A program made the position numbers and the translations under genes. Below, one piece after another: positions 13,004 through 17,071 of a DNA stretch of 17,071 nt (its first letter is position 1; each line of letters begins with the position of its first letter). This DNA is from an uncultured Elusimicrobium sp. (lineage in GTDB: Bacteria; Elusimicrobiota; Elusimicrobia; Elusimicrobiales; Elusimicrobiaceae). Below the pieces are notes generated by a model, which was given only the letters and a program-made list of their open reading frames with translations, did not search any database and was not told the origin of the DNA. The stretch covers positions 1 through 17,071 of the forward strand of contig CACXHA010000082.1 in assembly GCA_902767385.1 (NCBI GenBank), given 5' to 3'.

Positions 13004-14647
13004 ATGAGTTTATTTTTAAAATTAGTTGTAACGGTTTTAGTATTTTTTGTTCCTTTTAGTTTTGCGGGCACCGAGCCCTGGGCCTTTAGCGTGATGCAGG
13101 GGCTACTCGTATTGGCTTGGGCCGCCGTACTCATTTCACGCCGACAGATTTTTTATCCCTCTTTGTTTAAAGCGGTACTGGCAACCTTTGCCGTTCTCAT
13201 CGGCTTGGCACTTGTTCAAAGTTTATCCCCCCAAACCTTGTTGGACAGTGTGGCTTGGTATCCTGTTACGCTCATGCGGTTGTATACCTTAGACCACGTA
13301 AGCATTTTTGTAACGTATCTTGCCACCGTTTTGCTGATTATTCAAGTGTACCCCTCTTTTGACGAAGTCAAACAATTGGTATGGACGCTCATTCTCTGCG
13401 GCGCCGCGGTGGAAATTTGTGAACTCTTATTCCCTAACGGGGAATATGTTACGTTTTTAACCGGTGTCAAAACCTCTGCCGATTCTGTAGGGCCCTTTGT
13501 AAACCGTAACCACGCCGGCGTATTTTTTACCATGAACGCCCTTTTGGCATTAGGACTCTTCTTCACGCACCAGTTACAATTCCAACATGTTATTACGCGC
13601 AAACAAAAAAACAGCGTAGTTGTGCAACAAGTTTGTTTAGCACTCATTAGTTTGGGGCTTATGGTGGCGGCAGTGTTTACTCGTTCGCGCGGAGCCATGC
13701 TTTCCTTACTGGTGGGACTATTTGGATACTCGTTTTTATGTGCGTGGTGTGTACCGGCTAATATGCGGCGCAAAGTAAAAAAATTCTTCTATACGCTGGC
13801 GTTGCTGGTGTTATCGGCCACTTGGATTTATACGCACGTAGAAGATATTAACGAATTTGCCCACCGCAGCAGTGGTGTTTCCGGGGAAATCCGGCAAATG
13901 ATGTACCGCTCGGCCGGGCGCATCTTGGACAAATACCCGGTGTGGGGCATTGGGATTGGAGCGATGCCCGTTGTCATTAATGAATTTACCGAATATGACG
14001 TACACCAATACATTGAACACCTGCACAATGACTGGTTGGAAATTGCCCTCGGGGTAGGATATGCGGGAGCCGCTATGCTGCTCATCACGCTGTCTTGGTT
14101 TGCCTGGGGAGCTCTGCGGCGTTTGAAACGGCTAGATTTAAACAAACAATTTATGTTTGCCGCGCTACTAAGTGCCTTAGTAGCGATGGCTACCGGCAGC
14201 TTAGTAGATTTCCACTTTTTTATCCCCGGGTGCGCTTTTATGTTCTTTTGTGTATTGGGGCTTGTATTGGCGGGCACGTTTAACAAAGGGCGTGTGCACG
14301 CTTCTCATCTTTTGGTGGGAATTATATTTGTACTGTTGCTACTCGCCTCTACCTATATCCCATTGCAAAAAACACGCTGTTGGCGGGCTTTTGTATTTGG
14401 ACATGGCCTTAAAACCGAAGCCAAACTGGCAGACTATGAGCTTGGCCTTGGCTACTACCCTTGCCCGCATTATGCGGCCCGTTTGGCAGTTGCCTATTAC
14501 AATGTGGCTCAACGCAGCAAAGACCCTATTGAGAAGTTGTTCTATTGGGAACAAGCCCAACAGACTGCCCAAACTTATTTGGAAAAATATCCCAAAGACA
14601 AAGAACTCTCTAAAATCTACCTACTCAGCACCTACAAACTCAAGTAG
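13004..14647 (+). CDS. O-antigen ligase / polymerase family membrane protein (Wzy_C type)
   Basis: A multi-span inner-membrane protein that joins or polymerises lipid-linked glycans on the periplasmic side; ligase and polymerase cannot be told apart from sequence. The N-terminus opens with a hydrophobic span ending FAGTEPWA. The family's large periplasmic region carries GPFVNRNHAG (163-172), TRSRGAMLSLLVG (226-238), R-Q-M-M-Y-R-S with P-x-x-G-I-G-I-G-A (about 297-320) and HLHNDWLEIALGVGYAG (339-355). Membrane segments follow to about residue 450. The last ~75 residues (from about 473) are soluble, helical and TPR-like (Tyr/Ala-rich, WEQAQQTAQTYLEKYPKD). It heads the plus-strand polysaccharide genes; the next gene begins 35 nt later with its own promoter element. 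Confidence 0.88.
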   Translation: MSLFLKLVVTVLVFFVPFSFAGTEPWAFSVMQGLLVLAWAAVLISRRQIFYPSLFKAVLATFAVLIGLALVQSLSPQTLLDSVAWYPVTLMRLYTLDHVSIFVTYLATVLLIIQVYPSFDEVKQLVWTLILCGAAVEICELLFPNGEYVTFLTGVKTSADSVGPFVNRNHAGVFFTMNALLALGLFFTHQLQFQHVITRKQKNSVVVQQVCLALISLGLMVAAVFTRSRGAMLSLLVGLFGYSFLCAWCVPANMRRKVKKFFYTLALLVLSATWIYTHVEDINEFAHRSSGVSGEIRQMMYRSAGRILDKYPVWGIGIGAMPVVINEFTEYDVHQYIEHLHNDWLEIALGVGYAGAAMLLITLSWFAWGALRRLKRLDLNKQFMFAALLSALVAMATGSLVDFHFFIPGCAFMFFCVLGLVLAGTFNKGRVHASHLLVGIIFVLLLLASTYIPLQKTRCWRAFVFGHGLKTEAKLADYELGLGYYPCPHYAARLAVAYYNVAQRSKDPIEKLFYWEQAQQTAQTYLEKYPKDKELSKIYLLSTYKLK

Positions 14648-14664
14648 CGTATTGCCTGTTAATT

Positions 14665-14673
14665 TGGTATAAT
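14665..14673 (+). promoter_or_regulatory. Extended -10 promoter of the Wza-like gene
   Basis: TGGTATAAT is followed by nine bases (AAGGGTAAT) and the ATG at 14683. The 14-base context AATTTGGTAKAATAA is shared with the ligase promoter at 12986-12999, apart from G/T in the -10. The AAGGG could act as a ribosome-binding site on read-through mRNA from the ligase gene. On mRNA started here it would be mostly missing. Confidence 0.65.
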
Positions 14674-14682
14674 AAGGGTAAT

Positions 14683-15336
14683 ATGAAAAAACAAATAGTT
14701 GCTTACCTGAGCTTACTGATTTGCGCAAGCTTTTTTGTAGGCTGCGCTAGCTCCTCCAATTCTGCTCCCAAATCTGTGCAGAATAAAATTATGTCCCAGG
14801 ACGTAACCTCCGCCTTACGGCAGGTACGTTCTTCCCAATCCTACGTGTTACAACCGGGTGATTTAGTAGACATACAAGTATACATGGAAGACGATATGAA
14901 CCGCGTTTTGCGCCTGAGCGGTAACGGAACAATTACCTTCCCCTTAGTTGGAAACATCAAACTTTCCGGCCTTACCCTAGAGCAAGCCGAACAACGCCTG
15001 GCTGCCCGCTTAACTTCTTACATCAAACGTCCGCAGGTTTCCATGCTTGTCAAAGAATACGGTAACAAAACGGTATATGTATTGGGGCAAGTATCCAAAC
15101 CGGCCGCTATTCAAATTCCGCCGGAGAAAGCACTTACCGTTTTAGAAGCCATCACCTCCGTAGGTGGGTTTACCGACATTGCAAACACGTCTAAAGTGCG
15201 CGTACTGCGCATGGAAAACGGCAAACAAAAAGCCATTGATGTGGACGTTTCCCAAATTACCAAACAAGGGAACAAAAGCATGGATATTACCTTGCAGCCC
15301 GGGGACGTTGTATTTGTGCCGCAGAGCATGTTTTAA
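14683..15336 (+). CDS. Wza-like polysaccharide export lipoprotein (Poly_export/SLBB)
   Basis: The periplasmic/outer-membrane export component of a Wzx/Wzy-type polysaccharide system. A lipoprotein signal ends in FVGC with the lipidated Cys at 21. The Poly_export domain covers about 53-125 (YVLQPGDLVDIQVY, GTITFPLVGNIKLSGLTLEQAEQ, RPQVSMLV). One SLBB domain covers about 129-178 (VYVLGQVSKPAAIQIPPEKALTV-type start, ITSVGGFTDIANTSKVRVLR). The end is the family's LQPGDVVFVPQ. At 217 residues it is much shorter than E. coli Wza (379). It lacks the second SLBB domain and the C-terminal helix that forms the outer-membrane pore, like many short export proteins that need a separate outer-membrane partner. 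Fourteen bases separate it from the kinase gene. Confidence 0.93.
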   Translation: MKKQIVAYLSLLICASFFVGCASSSNSAPKSVQNKIMSQDVTSALRQVRSSQSYVLQPGDLVDIQVYMEDDMNRVLRLSGNGTITFPLVGNIKLSGLTLEQAEQRLAARLTSYIKRPQVSMLVKEYGNKTVYVLGQVSKPAAIQIPPEKALTVLEAITSVGGFTDIANTSKVRVLRMENGKQKAIDVDVSQITKQGNKSMDITLQPGDVVFVPQSMF

Positions 15337-15350
15337 TAAAGAGGACTCAC

Positions 15351-17054
15351 ATGAACGACGAAGAATTAGATATAAGTGCCTTATTTAACTTGGTACTAAA
15401 ACATTTTTGGCTCATTGTAGCTACCGCCTTACTGGGGTTACTGGCAGCCATTTTAGTCAATGTCTTTATGCGCCCGGTGTACGAGGCCTCGGCCCTGCTC
15501 ATGATCAACCAAGAAAATGCCGGTAAATTGGATGAATCTGCTTACGGTAGCTTTGCCAGTATGGAAGATTATTACCGCACGCAGTACCAACTTTTGGAAA
15601 GCCGCTCTTTATTGGAAAGCGTATACAACAAGTTGGATTTGAGCCAGTATGCAGAATTTCCCTCCGTCAAAGCGTTACACAAAGCCATTAAGATTGATCC
15701 GGTGACCCGCAGCCGTTTGGTAAACGTGAAGGTACGTTCTTATGATGCCCACCTAGCAACGGATATTGCCAACACCTTGACCAATACCTTTGTGCAAGAA
15801 AATATCGGCAACCGTATTTCCATGGGGCAGGATATTATTCGCGCGCTGGAAAGCACCGAAACCAGCCCCGAAGAGCAAGAGTTGTTAAACTCCATGCCAC
15901 AAGTGGTCAACAGTGATTTCATTAAATCTTTAAAACAACAAGAGGCTGCTTTGGAACGCAGTTGGGCGCAATTATCTTCCAAATACACGCCGCAACACCC
16001 CGAAGTTGTTTCCGTAAAACGGCAACTGGCCGCTACGCAGGCCCAAATTGCCATTGAAACACGCCGCTTAGTGCAAAGTATTAAAATTGAATTATCCGGT
16101 CAGTTCTCCGGAAACAATGTTCGCATTGTGGACCCAGCCATTGTTCCGCAAAACCCCGTATTGCCACGCAAGCTAATCAATATGGCAGTAGGCATTTTAG
16201 GGGGAGGGCTGTTGGGGCTACTCATTGTGTTTTTGTTGGAGTTTTTGGACCAAACAGTAAAATCTTCGGAAGACTTGGAAAAGAAATTGGGACTTCCTTT
16301 CCTAGGGTTTGTACCCCATGAAAAAATGAAAAAGAAGGAAACCGAATATGCCGCCATGTTCAAACCGGGTAACGTATTGTTTGCGGAAAATATTCGCAGT
16401 ATCCGCACCATGTTAGACTTTACCCTTTCCGAAGACCACAACGCACCTTTTTTGATAAGCAGCTCCATGCAAGGGGAAGGGAAAAGTAACTTGTCTGCCA
16501 ACTTAGCCGTGGCCCTTGCACAAACCGGCAAACGCGTGCTTTTAATCGACGGTGATTTGCGTCGCTCCCGTCTGCACAAAGTATTTAAAGTATCTCCGGA
16601 AAAAGGGCTTAGTTACTTGTGGGATAAAGACCCGCAAAAGGCCGATTATGCCGCTAATATTCAACCGGCTCCCGAGGTTAACAACCTCTTTATTATGACG
16701 GCCGGAAAGCGTCCGCCGAATCCTACCGAATTATTAAATACCCCCCGCTTGGCACACTTCTTACAATGGGCCCAGACCCAGTATGACCAAGTAATTGTGG
16801 ACTGCCCGGCTATTTTACCGGTGGCAGATACCATGTTGTGGGGTAAACATATCCCGCGTACTATCTTTGTAATCCGCTACGGAAAAACAAATGTACGCGC
16901 CGCCCAAATCGCCTTGGACAAACTGCAAAAAGCAGGGGTCAAAGTTTTGGGTACTGTTATTGGACACTACCGCACTAGCAGCGGACTTACCTACGGGAAA
17001 TACGGTTATTATAAGAGTGGGTATAGTTATTACTACTCCAATGAACGGAAATAA
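15351..17054 (+). CDS. Wzc-like polysaccharide co-polymerase / BY-kinase (tyrosine autokinase)
   Basis: It controls polymerisation and export of surface polysaccharide by cycles of tyrosine autophosphorylation. The N-terminal Wzz domain has a first span at about 18-40, a periplasmic helical part, a Pro-rich motif (PAIVPQNPVLPRK) and a second span (LINMAVGILGGGLLGLLIVF). The cytoplasmic kinase follows: the E346-x2-R349-x2-R352 oligomerisation motif, Walker A GEGKS with Lys378, Walker A' VLLIDGDLR with Asp400 and Asp402, and Walker B VIVDC with Asp484. The C-terminus holds eight tyrosines (548, 551, 553, 554, 558, 560, 561, 562). Kinase and membrane adaptor are one chain, as in proteobacterial Wzc and unlike the split CapA/CapB. 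AGAGGA precedes the ATG. Stop at 17052-17054. Confidence 0.95.
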   Translation: MNDEELDISALFNLVLKHFWLIVATALLGLLAAILVNVFMRPVYEASALLMINQENAGKLDESAYGSFASMEDYYRTQYQLLESRSLLESVYNKLDLSQYAEFPSVKALHKAIKIDPVTRSRLVNVKVRSYDAHLATDIANTLTNTFVQENIGNRISMGQDIIRALESTETSPEEQELLNSMPQVVNSDFIKSLKQQEAALERSWAQLSSKYTPQHPEVVSVKRQLAATQAQIAIETRRLVQSIKIELSGQFSGNNVRIVDPAIVPQNPVLPRKLINMAVGILGGGLLGLLIVFLLEFLDQTVKSSEDLEKKLGLPFLGFVPHEKMKKKETEYAAMFKPGNVLFAENIRSIRTMLDFTLSEDHNAPFLISSSMQGEGKSNLSANLAVALAQTGKRVLLIDGDLRRSRLHKVFKVSPEKGLSYLWDKDPQKADYAANIQPAPEVNNLFIMTAGKRPPNPTELLNTPRLAHFLQWAQTQYDQVIVDCPAILPVADTMLWGKHIPRTIFVIRYGKTNVRAAQIALDKLQKAGVKVLGTVIGHYRTSSGLTYGKYGYYKSGYSYYYSNERK

Positions 17055-17071
17055 GAGAATTGTGTAACGTA

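Noticed and set aside
13342..14286. Several minus-strand open frames opposite the ligase gene
   Set aside because: They lack ribosome-binding sites or promoters and overlap a gene with clear family motifs on the plus strand.
15164..15388. 74-codon plus-strand frame across the wza-wzc junction
   Set aside because: It overlaps both genes out of frame; the true junction has a proper ribosome-binding site for the kinase.

Overview
The window looks like a bacterial, Gram-negative-type (diderm) chromosome: it carries a tripartite RND efflux system with a TolC-like outer-membrane channel, and a Wza/Wzc-type polysaccharide exporter. GC is moderate, near 45-50%. The style of the secreted proteins and of the RmlA and ligase sequences reminds me of gut Elusimicrobiota. 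That assignment is an impression from memory, not something the sequence proves. There are no rRNA or tRNA genes and no recognisable insertion sequence.

Left part (1-5206): a gene-free edge with two 41-bp direct repeats and two terminator-like hairpins is followed by four minus-strand genes for exported proteins that I cannot assign to families. Two small ones (a protein with about ten nonapeptide repeats, and a Pro/Ala/Gln-rich protein) form a two-gene operon behind a near-consensus sigma70 promoter. A 922-residue exported protein has three 64-65-residue repeats inside an AT-rich core, giving the gene a mosaic base composition. A 155-residue exported protein follows upstream. The intergenic stretch 4970-5206 is full of inverted repeats, including a three-way-junction dyad and the terminator of the efflux operon.

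Middle part (5207-11646): a tight minus-strand operon runs tetR, tolC-like, acrA-like, acrB-like (8-nt overlap, 4-nt gap, 0-nt gap). Its promoter is covered by a 34-bp near-perfect palindrome that is the obvious operator for the TetR protein, so the pump is probably autoregulated by its own repressor.

Right part (11647-17071): a divergent polysaccharide locus. On the minus strand, a low-molecular-weight tyrosine phosphatase (Wzb-like) overlaps rmlA by 4 nt. On the plus strand lie an O-antigen ligase/polymerase-family membrane protein, a short Wza-like lipoprotein and a one-piece Wzc-like BY-kinase with an eight-tyrosine tail. The phosphatase and the kinase it presumably dephosphorylates are thus driven from opposite sides of one 35-bp intergenic region.

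The most striking non-coding signal is in the promoters. Four genes (tetR, the phosphatase, the ligase and the Wza-like gene) have a TGn extended -10 element ending only 6-9 nt before the ATG, which predicts leaderless or nearly leaderless mRNAs. In the divergent region the two extended -10 elements are arranged symmetrically around the palindrome CAAATTTG.
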